Source: Archangium sp.
GTDB taxonomy: Bacteria; Myxococcota; Myxococcia; Myxococcales; Myxococcaceae
NCBI GenBank assembly: GCA_030681645.1
Contig: JAUXRX010000027.1
Location: 1-64,000 of the forward strand
Length of the DNA: 64,000 nt
Direction: 5' to 3'
Part shown: one piece after another, positions 8,415 through 17,154 of the stretch
Position numbering within the stretch: position 1 is the stretch's first letter
Layout: each line of letters starts with the position of its first letter
Translations under genes and position numbers: made by a program
The notes under the pieces: model-generated
The model's input: the letters and a program-made list of their open reading frames with translations, nothing else
Told to the model about the DNA's origin: nothing
Databases searched by the model: none

Positions 8415-11400
8415 ATGCGCTCGTCCGTCCGGCTGCTCGTGGTGCTGTCTCTCGTTTTCGCGGCGTGCCCCCCTGTCCCTGCGACCGAGACGCTGGAGCT
8501 CAGTCCCGCCACCCTGGCGCTCGAGACGGGTGAGGTGCGGGTGGTCACCGCGCAGGCGCGCACCGGCACCACCCCGGCGTCCGCGGCCGGCACCACGTGG
8601 ACCTCGAGCGACCCGGCCATCGCGCAGGTCAGCACCACCGGCGATGGCACCGCCGCCATCCAGGGCATCGCCCCGGGCACCGCCACCGTGAGCGCGAAGC
8701 TGCGCGAGGCCACCGCGACGGTCTCGGTCACGGTCAGCGCGCGCGTCGTCACCCTCACGCGCATCGAGCTGACGCCTGCGACCGCGAGCCTCGCCAAGGG
8801 CACCACGCTGCAGCTCACCGCGACCGGCGTCTTCAGCGACGGCACCAACGCTGACCTCACCGCCACCGCGACGTGGACCTCGGCCGACGCCGCCGTGCTC
8901 ACCGTGGCCGGAGGGCTGGTCACCGGGCTGGCTCCGGGCACCGCCCAGGTCACCGCCGCGAAGGATGGGCTGAGCGGCACCCTGAGCGTCACCGTCACCC
9001 CCGCCACCCTCGAGGCGATCGACGTGACGCCCGCGCTGCCCACCCTGGCGAAGGGCACCACCCAGCAGCTCACCGCCACCGCGCGCTTCTCTGACTCCAC
9101 CACGCAAGACGTGACCTCGCAGGTGACGTGGACCTCGGCCGCCACCGCCGCCGCGACCGTCGACGCAGCGGGGCTGGTGACCGCGGTCGACACCGGCAGC
9201 GCGGTCGTCACCGCCGAGCTCAACGGCGTCTCGGGCAGCACCACCATCACCGTCACCGCCGCCGTGCTCACGGCCATCGACCTGACGCCCACCATGCCCA
9301 CGGTGCCGCGCGGGCTGACCGAGCAGCTCACCGCCACGGGCCGCTTCTCGGACGGCACCACCCAGGACGTCACCTCGCAGGCCACGTGGGCTTCGGCCGC
9401 GCCGGCCGTGGCCACGGTCTCGAACGCGGGCCTGGTGACCGCCGTCACCCTGGGCACGTCCAGCGTCTCGGCGACCGTGGGCAGCGTCATCGGCAGCACC
9501 ACCGTCACCGTCTCTTCCGCGCAGCTCATCTCGCTCGCCGTCACGCCCGCCACGCCTTCGCTCGCGCGTGGCCTGACCCGCACCTTCACCGCCACCGGCA
9601 CGTTCAGCGACACCAGCACCCAGGACGTCTCGGCCAGCGTCACCTGGAGCAGCAGCGCGCCCGGCGTGGCCAGCATCAGCAACGCCACGGGCTCCGAGGG
9701 CCTCGCCACCGCGCAGGCGGTCGGCACCACCACCATCACCGCCACCAGCGGCACCATCATGGGCAGCACGGTGCTCACCGTCACCGCGGCGACCGTGACG
9801 TCGCTGCAGGTGACGCCCACCACCCCCACGCTCCCGCGGGGCCTGACCCAGCAGTTCACCGCCACCGGCATCTTTTCCGACGGCACCATGCAGAACCTGA
9901 CCACCAGCGTGACCTGGACCACCGGCACCGCTTCGGTGGCCACCATCTCGAACGCGGCGGGCAGTGAAGGCCTGCTCACCGCGGTGGCCGTGGGCAGCTC
10001 GACCGTGGTGGCCACGCTCGGCGCCGTGACCAACGGCACCACGCTCACCGTGACCGCCGCGCGGCTCGATCGCATCGACGTGACGCCCGTGGCGCCCTCG
10101 GTCGCGCGCGGCCGCACCAGCCAGCTCACCGCGACGGGTGTGTACTCCGATGCTTCCACGCAGGACCTCACGGCCACCGTGACCTGGAGCTCCACCGCCT
10201 CGACCGTCGCCTCGGTCTCCAACGCCGCCGGCAGCGAGGGCCTGCTCACCGCCGCGAACGTGGGCACCACCACCGTCACCGCGACGCTCGGCACCGTCTC
10301 CGGCTCGCAGCTGGTGACGGTCACCGCCGCGGTGCTCACCAGCCTCAACGTCACTCCGGCTGGCACTTCACTGGCCCTGGGCCGCACGCGGCAGTTCACC
10401 GCCACGGGCACGTACTCCGACACCACCACCCAGGACCTCACCACCCAGGTGACCTGGAGCACGGGCACGCCCGCGACCGCGACGGTGAGCAACGCCGCCG
10501 GGAGCGAGGGCCTGGGCAGCGCGCTCGCGGTGGGCAACACCACCGTCATCGCCACGCTCGGCACCGTCACCGGCAACACCACGCTCACCGTCACCGCCGC
10601 CGAGCTGGTCTCGATCGCCGTCACCGGCGCGCCGGCCACGCTGCCGCGCGGGCGCACCGCCGACCTCACCGCGACGGGCACCTACTCCGACGCCAGCACC
10701 CAGAACCTCACCACCCAGGTGACCTGGACCTCGTCGCCCGTCACCTTCGCCACCGTGTCGAACGGGGCAGGGACCGAGGGCCGCGTGACCGCGGTCGCCG
10801 TGGGCACCGCGACGGTGACCGCCACGCTGGGCACCATCTCGGGCAACGCCACGCTCGACGTGACGGCCGCCGTGCTCGAGAGCATCGCCGTGACGCCCGC
10901 GGCGCAGTCGACCGCGAAGGGCCGCACCCAGCAGTACACGGCCATCGGCACGTACTCCGACACCACCACGCAGAACCTGACCACCTCGGTGACCTGGGGC
11001 TCATCGGCGCCGGCCTTCCTCACCGTCTCCAACGCGGGCGGCAGCGAGGGCCTCGCCACGGCGATCGACCTCGGCACCGGCAACGTCACGGCCCAGTCGG
11101 GCACGGTGACGGGCTCCACCACGTTCACCGTCACGGCCGCGGTGCTCGTCTCCATCGCGGTGATGCCGGACAACCCCTCGGTGGCGAAGGGCCTCACGCA
11201 GCAGCTCACCGCGACCGGCACCTTCTCTGACGCGAGCACGCAGAACCTCACCACCACCGTGACCTGGGGCTCGGGCACCCCGGCGATCGCGACCATCTCG
11301 AACGCCGCGGGCAGTGAGGGCCTCGCGACCGCGGCGGACGTGGGCACCTCGCTCATCACCGCCACGTCGGGCGCCATCGTCGGCTCCACCACCCTGGCCG

Positions 11401-13817
11401 TGACTCCCGCGGCGCTGGTGAGCATCGCGGTCACTCCCGCGGCGCCCACCCTGTCAGCGGGGGGCACGCAGCAGTTCGTGGCCACCGGCACGTACTCCGA
11501 CGCCTCGACGCAGGTGCTTACCACCAGCGTCACCTGGGCCTCGACGGCGACGGCGTTCCTCACCGTGTCGAACGCGGCAGGCAGCGAGGGCCTCGCGACC
11601 GCGGTGGCCGTGGGCACGTCGACGGTGAGCGCGACCAGCGGCGCCGTTTCCGGTTCCACGCTGGTGACGGTCTCGAACGCGACGCTGGTGTCGATCGCCG
11701 TCACGCCCGCCAGCCCGTCCGTGGCGAAGGGCCGCACGCAGCAGTTCATCGCGACCGGCACGTACTCCGACACCACCACGCAGGACCTGACCACCCAGGC
11801 GACCTGGGCCTCGGCGGACCCGGCCGCGGCCACCATCGTCCCGACGACGGGCCTGGCGACGGCCGTGGCGGTCGGCACCTCGTCGATCTCCGCGACGTTC
11901 GGAGCCATCTCAGGGGCGACCACCCTCACCGTGGGGCCCGCGGTGCTCGAGTCGATCGCCGTGACGCCCACGAATCCCTCGGTCGCGCGCGGGCTGACGC
12001 AGCAGCTCGTCGCCACCGGCACGTTCTCCGACGCGTCGACGCAAGACGTGACGGCGACGGTCACCTGGGCCTCCAGCGACACGAACATCGCGACGATCGG
12101 CGCCGGCACCGGCCTCGCCAGCGCGGCCAACGTGGGCATCACCACCGTCTCCGCGACGTCCGGGACGGTGAGCGGGAACACGCTGCTCGCCGTCGTGCCT
12201 GCGCTGTTGGTGTCGATCGCCGTGACGCCCACGGCCCCCACCATCAACGCGGGAGCCACGGTGCAGTTGGTGGCCACCGGCACGTACACCGACAGCTCGA
12301 CGCAGAACATCACCGCGACGGTGACCTGGGTCTCCCAGTCGCCCGCGTTCGCGACGGTGAACGCCGCGGGCCTGGTCACCGGTACCGGGGGCGGCAGCTC
12401 GCAGCTCGACGCCACGCTGGGCGCCATCACCGGGTCGACGACGGTGACGGTGGTCGCTCCGCCGCCCGTGGTGCTCTCGACGGTGCCGCTGGCCGCCGCG
12501 ATCGGCGTCAACTCGCTCGCGCCGGTGTCGTTCACGTTCGATCGCCCGATGAACCCCGTGACGCTCACGGTGCAGTCGAGCAGCGGTTCGTGCAGCGGGA
12601 GCCTGCAGGTCTCGCGTAACGACTTCGCCAGCTGCATCGGGCTGAACGCGCCGGTGATGTCGGGCGGGAACACCGTCGCGACCCTCACCCCCGTGCCGGC
12701 GCTCGCGTACGGCAGCACCTACAAGCTGCGCGCCACCACCAGCGCGGTCAGCTCGTTCGGGACGCCGATGGCCGCCACCTTCACGCTCGCCACTGAGTTC
12801 ACGACCGCGGTCGACGGCCGGTGCGCGACGGGGCTCGTCATCAGCCAGGTCTACGCCGGCGGTGGCAACTCGGGTGCCCAGTACACCAACGACTTCATCG
12901 AGCTGCACAACCCCACCTCCGCGGCGATCGACCTCACCGGCTTCGGAATTCAGTTCGTCTCTGCGACGGGCGCCGGGACCTGGGCCGTTCAGGCGCTGCC
13001 GGCCGTCTCCATTCCCGCTGGCGGCTACTTCCTCATCCAGGAGGCAGCCGGAGCGGGTACGCCTGCGCCGTTGCCGACGCCAGACTACGTGGGCGCGCCG
13101 ACCCCGTTCGCCATCGGCGCGAGCTCCGGCAAGGTCGCGCTCACGAACAACACCACCGCCCTCAGCGGGGCCTGCCCCGTGTCCGCGGCGATCGTCGATC
13201 TCGTCGGCTTCGGCACCACGGCCAACTGCTTTGAAGGCGCCGCACCAGCGCCCGCGCCCTCGAACACCACCTCGGTTCAGCGGAAGAAGTCTGGCTGCAC
13301 CGACGAGAACTCCAATGCCCTGGACTACGCCGTCGCCGCGCCGTTGCCGCGGGGCACGCTCGCGCTCACCCCTCCGCTCGTGTGTGCCTGCTCGGCGAAC
13401 GAGACCGGCACCGCGGGTGAGCTCGACTTCTGCAACCTGCAGCACCCGCCCTCCACGACGACGGCCGCCGCAACCCTCACCGAGAACATCTTCGGGCGTG
13501 TCTTCGAAGACACGGTCACTCAGCCCGCGGGCGCCAACGCGATGGTGCGCGCCGAGGTCGGCTATGGCCCGGTCACCGCGAACCCCCAGAACCAGGCCGG
13601 CTGGCAGTGGTTCCCCGCTTCCTTCAACACGCAGATCGGGAACGACGACGAATACCAGCGGCAGCTCACCGCCCCCGTGGGCGGCACCTATCGCTACACC
13701 ACCCGGTTCTCACTCGACGGCGTCTACTGGACCTACTGCGACCTCAACGGCGCGGGCGGAAACGCGGGCCTCGACTTCGATCCGGCCCAGCTCGGGGTGC
13801 TGACGGTCACGCCGTGA
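8415..13817 (+). CDS. Giant Ig-like (Big_2) repeat surface lipoprotein with lamin-tail domain
   Basis: An 1800-residue exported protein. The N-terminus MRSSVRLLVVLSLVFAAC is a lipoprotein-type signal (Cys 18). Fifteen tandem bacterial Ig-like units follow to about residue 1345. Most open with LVSIAVTP or a variant, then a 'KGxTQQLTATGTFSDxSTQ' strand and VTWxS...ATVSNAAGSEGLATA. A Big_5/SbsA-like Ig domain (FTFDRPMNPVTLTV) follows, and then a lamin-tail-like domain from about residue 1472 (GLVISQVYAGGG, NDFIELHNPTSAAIDL). A Cys-containing C-terminal domain ends the protein. The role is probably adhesion or surface structure. The next gene overlaps by four bases (GTGA), so the two are translationally coupled. 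DNA repetition among units makes unequal recombination likely. Confidence 0.9.
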   Translation: MRSSVRLLVVLSLVFAACPPVPATETLELSPATLALETGEVRVVTAQARTGTTPASAAGTTWTSSDPAIAQVSTTGDGTAAIQGIAPGTATVSAKLREATATVSVTVSARVVTLTRIELTPATASLAKGTTLQLTATGVFSDGTNADLTATATWTSADAAVLTVAGGLVTGLAPGTAQVTAAKDGLSGTLSVTVTPATLEAIDVTPALPTLAKGTTQQLTATARFSDSTTQDVTSQVTWTSAATAAATVDAAGLVTAVDTGSAVVTAELNGVSGSTTITVTAAVLTAIDLTPTMPTVPRGLTEQLTATGRFSDGTTQDVTSQATWASAAPAVATVSNAGLVTAVTLGTSSVSATVGSVIGSTTVTVSSAQLISLAVTPATPSLARGLTRTFTATGTFSDTSTQDVSASVTWSSSAPGVASISNATGSEGLATAQAVGTTTITATSGTIMGSTVLTVTAATVTSLQVTPTTPTLPRGLTQQFTATGIFSDGTMQNLTTSVTWTTGTASVATISNAAGSEGLLTAVAVGSSTVVATLGAVTNGTTLTVTAARLDRIDVTPVAPSVARGRTSQLTATGVYSDASTQDLTATVTWSSTASTVASVSNAAGSEGLLTAANVGTTTVTATLGTVSGSQLVTVTAAVLTSLNVTPAGTSLALGRTRQFTATGTYSDTTTQDLTTQVTWSTGTPATATVSNAAGSEGLGSALAVGNTTVIATLGTVTGNTTLTVTAAELVSIAVTGAPATLPRGRTADLTATGTYSDASTQNLTTQVTWTSSPVTFATVSNGAGTEGRVTAVAVGTATVTATLGTISGNATLDVTAAVLESIAVTPAAQSTAKGRTQQYTAIGTYSDTTTQNLTTSVTWGSSAPAFLTVSNAGGSEGLATAIDLGTGNVTAQSGTVTGSTTFTVTAAVLVSIAVMPDNPSVAKGLTQQLTATGTFSDASTQNLTTTVTWGSGTPAIATISNAAGSEGLATAADVGTSLITATSGAIVGSTTLAVTPAALVSIAVTPAAPTLSAGGTQQFVATGTYSDASTQVLTTSVTWASTATAFLTVSNAAGSEGLATAVAVGTSTVSATSGAVSGSTLVTVSNATLVSIAVTPASPSVAKGRTQQFIATGTYSDTTTQDLTTQATWASADPAAATIVPTTGLATAVAVGTSSISATFGAISGATTLTVGPAVLESIAVTPTNPSVARGLTQQLVATGTFSDASTQDVTATVTWASSDTNIATIGAGTGLASAANVGITTVSATSGTVSGNTLLAVVPALLVSIAVTPTAPTINAGATVQLVATGTYTDSSTQNITATVTWVSQSPAFATVNAAGLVTGTGGGSSQLDATLGAITGSTTVTVVAPPPVVLSTVPLAAAIGVNSLAPVSFTFDRPMNPVTLTVQSSSGSCSGSLQVSRNDFASCIGLNAPVMSGGNTVATLTPVPALAYGSTYKLRATTSAVSSFGTPMAATFTLATEFTTAVDGRCATGLVISQVYAGGGNSGAQYTNDFIELHNPTSAAIDLTGFGIQFVSATGAGTWAVQALPAVSIPAGGYFLIQEAAGAGTPAPLPTPDYVGAPTPFAIGASSGKVALTNNTTALSGACPVSAAIVDLVGFGTTANCFEGAAPAPAPSNTTSVQRKKSGCTDENSNALDYAVAAPLPRGTLALTPPLVCACSANETGTAGELDFCNLQHPPSTTTAAATLTENIFGRVFEDTVTQPAGANAMVRAEVGYGPVTANPQNQAGWQWFPASFNTQIGNDDEYQRQLTAPVGGTYRYTTRFSLDGVYWTYCDLNGAGGNAGLDFDPAQLGVLTVTP

Positions 13818-14722
13818 CGGAAGGGGAAGGACCCCGCTGCGCGTTGCACTTCGACGCGCCGTCCCTCGCTCCCTGCCAGCGGTGCGGGCGGTTCTGTTGC
13901 CAGACCTGCCTGGTCGAGCGTGAGCCGCCGCTCTGCTCTGCCTGCGCGCCGTCGGTGGTCGATCCCTACGGCATTCATGCTCGGGCGTTCGAGCTCGTGC
14001 CGGCCTTCGTGGCCGCGTTCAAGCTGGTGCTGGCCGAGCTGCCGAACCTGCTCGCGCTGGTGGTGATCTTCGCGCTGCCCTCGGCGGCGTTGCAGGTGGC
14101 GCTGGTGGGCACGGGCGACGATCTGAAGACCGTCTCCACCTCGATCCGCATCGGCACCTTCTACGAGTTCTTCGTGGGGCTGGTGGGCGCGCAGGCGATG
14201 CTCGCGCTCTTCATCGCGCGCAGCCAGGGGCGCAGGTTGTCACTCGGGGCTGCCCTGAACGAGGGCGTGCAGAACTGGCGCCGGGCGGCCGGGGCGCGCT
14301 TCCGCGCGGGCTTGACCATCTTCGCCTTCGCGCTGCTGCTGGTGCTGCCTGCGTTCTGGAAGATGACCATGCTCATGTTCAGCTCGATCGCGGTGCTGCG
14401 CTCGCACGACCGGGACGCCCTCGATGCGTCGGAGCAGTTGGTGCGCGGCCGCTTCGGGCTCTGCTTCGGCTTCGCGCTCGCGGCGATCGGCGTCTGCTAC
14501 GTGCCGATGTTCATCGGGCTCACCATCATCGGGGTGCTGTCCGAGGCGCTCACGCTGCCGCGCTTTCCGATGGAGTTCGTCACCGACGTCGTCGATCGCT
14601 TCAGCCAGGACGTGGCGATGGCGAGCCTGCTGTACGTGGCGTACGTGATGCTGCATCGCACCGCGGGCATCGAGCTGGCTCCGATGCGGTGGCACCGGGT
14701 TCCACCGTTGAGCGGGGAGTGA
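13814..14722 (+). CDS. Membrane protein with N-terminal B-box-like zinc domain
   Basis: A 302-residue protein. Residues 9-44 hold C9, H12, C21, C24, C28/C29, C32, C41 and C44 in a B-box/zinc-ribbon-like arrangement (CALHFD, CQRCGRFCCQTC, CSAC), enough for two zinc ions. From about residue 70 come several hydrophobic helices (LLALVVIFALPSAALQVALV, FAFALLLVLPAF, FALAAIGVCYVPMFIGLTII), suggesting a five- or six-pass inner-membrane protein of the type often seen beside secreted proteins in myxobacteria. The GTG start overlaps the stop of the Ig-repeat gene as GTGA, so expression is coupled. It may help handle or anchor the surface protein, but that is inference; no catalytic motif is visible. Confidence 0.75.
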   Translation: MTEGEGPRCALHFDAPSLAPCQRCGRFCCQTCLVEREPPLCSACAPSVVDPYGIHARAFELVPAFVAAFKLVLAELPNLLALVVIFALPSAALQVALVGTGDDLKTVSTSIRIGTFYEFFVGLVGAQAMLALFIARSQGRRLSLGAALNEGVQNWRRAAGARFRAGLTIFAFALLLVLPAFWKMTMLMFSSIAVLRSHDRDALDASEQLVRGRFGLCFGFALAAIGVCYVPMFIGLTIIGVLSEALTLPRFPMEFVTDVVDRFSQDVAMASLLYVAYVMLHRTAGIELAPMRWHRVPPLSGE

Positions 14723-14752
14723 CGCTCCCCCTCGGGGACAGGGAGACCGGAA
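14723..14752. repeat. Degenerate family B repeat at a convergent junction
   Basis: CTCCCC and GGGGAC arms around CTC (14726-14740) are followed by AGGGAGACC, the same tail as the copy at 3060-3106. It lies between two convergent genes and could serve both as a 3'-end hairpin. Confidence 0.5.
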
Positions 14753-14757
14753 GAAGT

Positions 14758-15621
14758 TCAGCGCGGAGCTTCGACGCTGCAGGGCAGCACGTCGCAGCTC
14801 GTCACGTACTGCCCTCCCGGCCCCACCAGCGTCGCGGGAATGCGGCGGCGCGGCTGGGCCAGCGCGCTCTCTGAGTTGAGCGCGTTGATCTCGAGCGCGA
14901 GGTCGACGCACTCCACCACCAGCAACGGCGCGCCCGCCCGCCACCACACGTGCTGCACGGGGCAGGGCGCTTCGGCCGGCGTCGACGCCAGCGTGTTCGC
15001 GTCGATCACCGCGAAGCGGCCCCCGCCGGACACCGCCACCAGCGCGCCGTCACTGCTCGTCTGCAACTGCACGTTGCGGGTGATCGGCAGCGCCCGCGTC
15101 GCCGACACTTCGCCCGTGGCCGAGAGCGAGATGAGCTGGCCCGACGGCTCGAGCGCCACCACGCCCTTCGCGGTGCCCACCAGCGCCGCCGGAGCGAACG
15201 GCCCGCGCTCGACGAACTGCCCGGCCTCGAGCCTCAAGAGCCCGCTCGGTCCGCCATCGTTCGTTCCTGACGCCACCCAGAGCGCGCCGGTGCCGTCCCA
15301 CGCGGCCTGGGTGATGCCCGTGCGCGGAAAGGTCGTGGGCACCGGCGGCGTCCCGGCGCAGACCACCAACTGCGAAGGTGACCAGGCCGCCACGCTCGAC
15401 GCATCGCGGCTCACCGCGAAGCCGACCCGCTCGGGCACCGCGGTGAGCAGGCACGCGTTGAGCGCGCCGAACACCGGGTCGGTCGTGGGCGAGGTGGCGA
15501 GATAAGGCAGGCTGGTGACCGAGAGGTACGTGATGCCCGCCAGCGCCACCGCGAGGCCCACGGTGATGACCAGCGTGAGGCTCTGCAGCCGCTTGTTCGG
15601 GTTGCGACGCGGCGGCGTCAC
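14758..15621 (-). CDS. Membrane-anchored protein of unknown function, beta-propeller-like
   Basis: A 287-residue protein with one N-terminal transmembrane helix (about residues 12-34, LTLVITVGLAVALAGITYLS) and a large periplasmic part. That part is rich in short beta strands with repeated WDGTGALWVAS, GVVALEPSGQLIS and FAVIDANTL-like segments. This resembles WD/NHL-type propeller blades, but no family signature is certain. Four or more cysteines (ACLL, VVCAG, APCPV, VECVD, TSCDVLPCS) could form disulfides. A longer frame opens at 15759. I chose the GTG at 15621 because it forms a GTGA overlap with the stop of the PilZ gene, showing tight coupling to it. Confidence 0.6.
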   Translation of the reverse strand: MTPPRRNPNKRLQSLTLVITVGLAVALAGITYLSVTSLPYLATSPTTDPVFGALNACLLTAVPERVGFAVSRDASSVAAWSPSQLVVCAGTPPVPTTFPRTGITQAAWDGTGALWVASGTNDGGPSGLLRLEAGQFVERGPFAPAALVGTAKGVVALEPSGQLISLSATGEVSATRALPITRNVQLQTSSDGALVAVSGGGRFAVIDANTLASTPAEAPCPVQHVWWRAGAPLLVVECVDLALEINALNSESALAQPRRRIPATLVGPGGQYVTSCDVLPCSVEAPR

Positions 15622-15956
15622 TTCTTCGCGCGTGCCTTGAGCTTCTTGGGGCGTCGATCCTGCGCGGACAGGAGCTGCGCCAGCGCCTCGGGGAGCGCGT
15701 CGAACGCCACGCCGATGCGGCTGTAGAGCGAGAGCTGGGGGTTCCCCGCCTCGGCCCACGCCACCGTGCCGCGGAAGGCGACCTCGGCGTCACCGACGAG
15801 GAAGAAGCCGTGCACCTTCGAGCCGGGCAGGAACACCTGCGGCAGCTCGGCCTGGAACCCGCCCCGCGACACGTCGGCGGTGAGCGCGGGGAGCCTGCGC
15901 CCCAGTGACACCGGGAGGCGCAGGCTGCGTCGGAGCGTCAAGCGTTGGGTCGTCAT
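15618..15956 (-). CDS. PilZ-domain protein (c-di-GMP receptor candidate)
   Basis: A small, single-domain protein of 112 residues. It contains the PilZ ligand motif in two parts: LRRSLRLPVSLGRRLP (Arg-rich RxxxR-type) and the later ADVSRGGFQAEL (D/NxSxxG). These are followed by strands ending LSLYSRIGVAFDAL. A basic tail (KKLKARAKK) closes it. PilZ proteins bind cyclic di-GMP and control motility or exopolysaccharide. The start at 15956 (MTTQRLTL) is preferred to an upstream ATG at 16022, which lies in repeat sequence. Its stop overlaps the GTG of the following membrane-anchored protein, so that protein may be its effector. Confidence 0.8.
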   Translation of the reverse strand: MTTQRLTLRRSLRLPVSLGRRLPALTADVSRGGFQAELPQVFLPGSKVHGFFLVGDAEVAFRGTVAWAEAGNPQLSLYSRIGVAFDALPEALAQLLSAQDRRPKKLKARAKK

Positions 15957-16019
15957 GCGCCACAAGGTGGCACAGGGTCGTAGCCCGTCCAGTTTCCGGC
16001 TCCCTCCAGCTCGGCCCCT

Positions 16020-16070
16020 CACCCCGGCCCCCCCGGCCCTCTCCCCGCTGGCGCAGGGAGAGGGAGACAG
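16020..16070. repeat. Family B palindromic repeat
   Basis: Perfect arms CCCTCTCCC (16037-16045) and GGGAGAGGG (16056-16064) enclose a ten-base loop (CGCTGGCGCA). C-rich sequence (CCCCGGCCCCCCCGG) lies upstream of the arms. The element is in the gap between the peroxidase stop and the PilZ gene start. Confidence 0.75.
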
Positions 16071-16076
16071 ATTTCA

Positions 16077-17102
16077 TCAGCTCGGATCAGGCTTCGGCGT
16101 GTCCTTGCCCGCCGGCAGCACCTTCGGCTCGACCATCATCGCTTTGGTCACCTCGCCGGTGAGCGACTTGAGGAAGGTGGCGATCGAGTCGACCTCTTCC
16201 TTCTTGAGCTGCTTGCCCAGCTGGTATTCGCCCATGAAGGCGATGGTCTCCTCCAGCGACTTCTTGCTGCCGTCGTGCAGGTACGGCCCCGTCTTCTCGA
16301 TGTTGCGCAGGCCCGGCACCTTGAAGAAGAACTTGTCCGCGTCCTTCTTCGTCGCCTCGAAGCGGCCCTGGTCCTTGAGCCCGGGCACCGGCTTCACCAG
16401 GCCCAGCTTCTGGTACATCGCGCCGCCCACGCCCTCGCCCATGTGGCAGGCAGTGCAGCCGGTCGCGAGGTACGTCTCGAGGCCCTTCTTCTCGGCGTCG
16501 GTCAGCGCCTTCTCGTCGCCGCCGAGGAACTTGTCGAAGCGCGACGGGGTGACCAGGGTGCGCTCGAAGGCGCCGATGGCCTTCGCGATGTTGTCGTAGG
16601 TGATGGGCTTCGGGTCGGCCGGGAAGGCCTTCTTGAACATCGGCGCGTAGCCGGGGATCGAGGCGATCACCTTCTCCACCGTGGCCGCGTCGGGCATGGC
16701 CATCTCGATGGGGTTGAGCACCGGGCCCTTCGCCTGGTCTTCCAGCGTGCCGGCCCGGCCGTCCCAGAACTGCGCGACGTGACCGCCGGCGTTGAACACC
16801 GTGGGCGAGTTGCGACCGCCGCGCTGCTTCTTGTGGCCTTCCGAGGTGGGCTCACCGTCGACGCCGAAGTTCGAGAGCAGGTGGCAGCTGTTGCACGCCT
16901 TGTCCTGGTTCTTCGACATGCGCTTCTCGAAGTAGAGCTGGCGCCCCAGCTCGACCTTCTCCCTGGTGATGGGGTTGTCCTTCGAGTCGAACTGCGCAGG
17001 GAGCGGCTTGAACACCGCCTTCGCCTTCTCGAGGAGCGTGGGGTCCGCCGCCATCGTCACACCAGAGATCGTCACCAGCGCCAGCATCGTCGTACGCATC
17101 AC
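16077..17102 (-). CDS. Di-heme cytochrome c peroxidase (MauG/CcpA family)
   Basis: A 341-residue periplasmic enzyme that reduces hydrogen peroxide with electrons from cytochromes. A Sec signal (MMRTTMLALVTISGVTMAA) is cut near residue 19. Two c-type heme sites are present: C70-N-S-C-H74 and C216-T-A-C-H220. Family segments GRQLYFEKRMSKN, GGRNSPTVFNA, FWDGRAGTLEDQ, AIGAFERTLVTPSRFD and FFKVPGLRNIEKTGPYLHDG all match bacterial CcpA/MauG proteins. The C-terminus has an extra charged, Pro/Lys-rich tail. There is a 52-base gap to the phosphopantetheinyl transferase end upstream. No cytochrome partner is adjacent. Confidence 0.93.
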   Translation of the reverse strand: MMRTTMLALVTISGVTMAADPTLLEKAKAVFKPLPAQFDSKDNPITREKVELGRQLYFEKRMSKNQDKACNSCHLLSNFGVDGEPTSEGHKKQRGGRNSPTVFNAGGHVAQFWDGRAGTLEDQAKGPVLNPIEMAMPDAATVEKVIASIPGYAPMFKKAFPADPKPITYDNIAKAIGAFERTLVTPSRFDKFLGGDEKALTDAEKKGLETYLATGCTACHMGEGVGGAMYQKLGLVKPVPGLKDQGRFEATKKDADKFFFKVPGLRNIEKTGPYLHDGSKKSLEETIAFMGEYQLGKQLKKEEVDSIATFLKSLTGEVTKAMMVEPKVLPAGKDTPKPDPS

Positions 17103-17154
17103 AAGTCACCTTTCAGCCCGCAAGGGGCTCGCCCGGGTTTCGCACGGGGAGGTA

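Noticed and set aside
8369..12718. Two long open frames (770 and 678 codons) on the minus strand opposite the Ig-repeat gene
   Set aside because: They mirror the repeat periodicity of the plus-strand gene, are made of Ser/Val/Thr/Ala repeats with no domain, and the plus-strand frame has a signal peptide and clear Ig units.
13607..13813. Longer N-terminus for the zinc membrane protein
   Set aside because: It overlaps the Ig-repeat gene in another frame and is Arg/His-rich; the GTG at 13814 gives a GTGA coupling and begins just before the Cys cluster.
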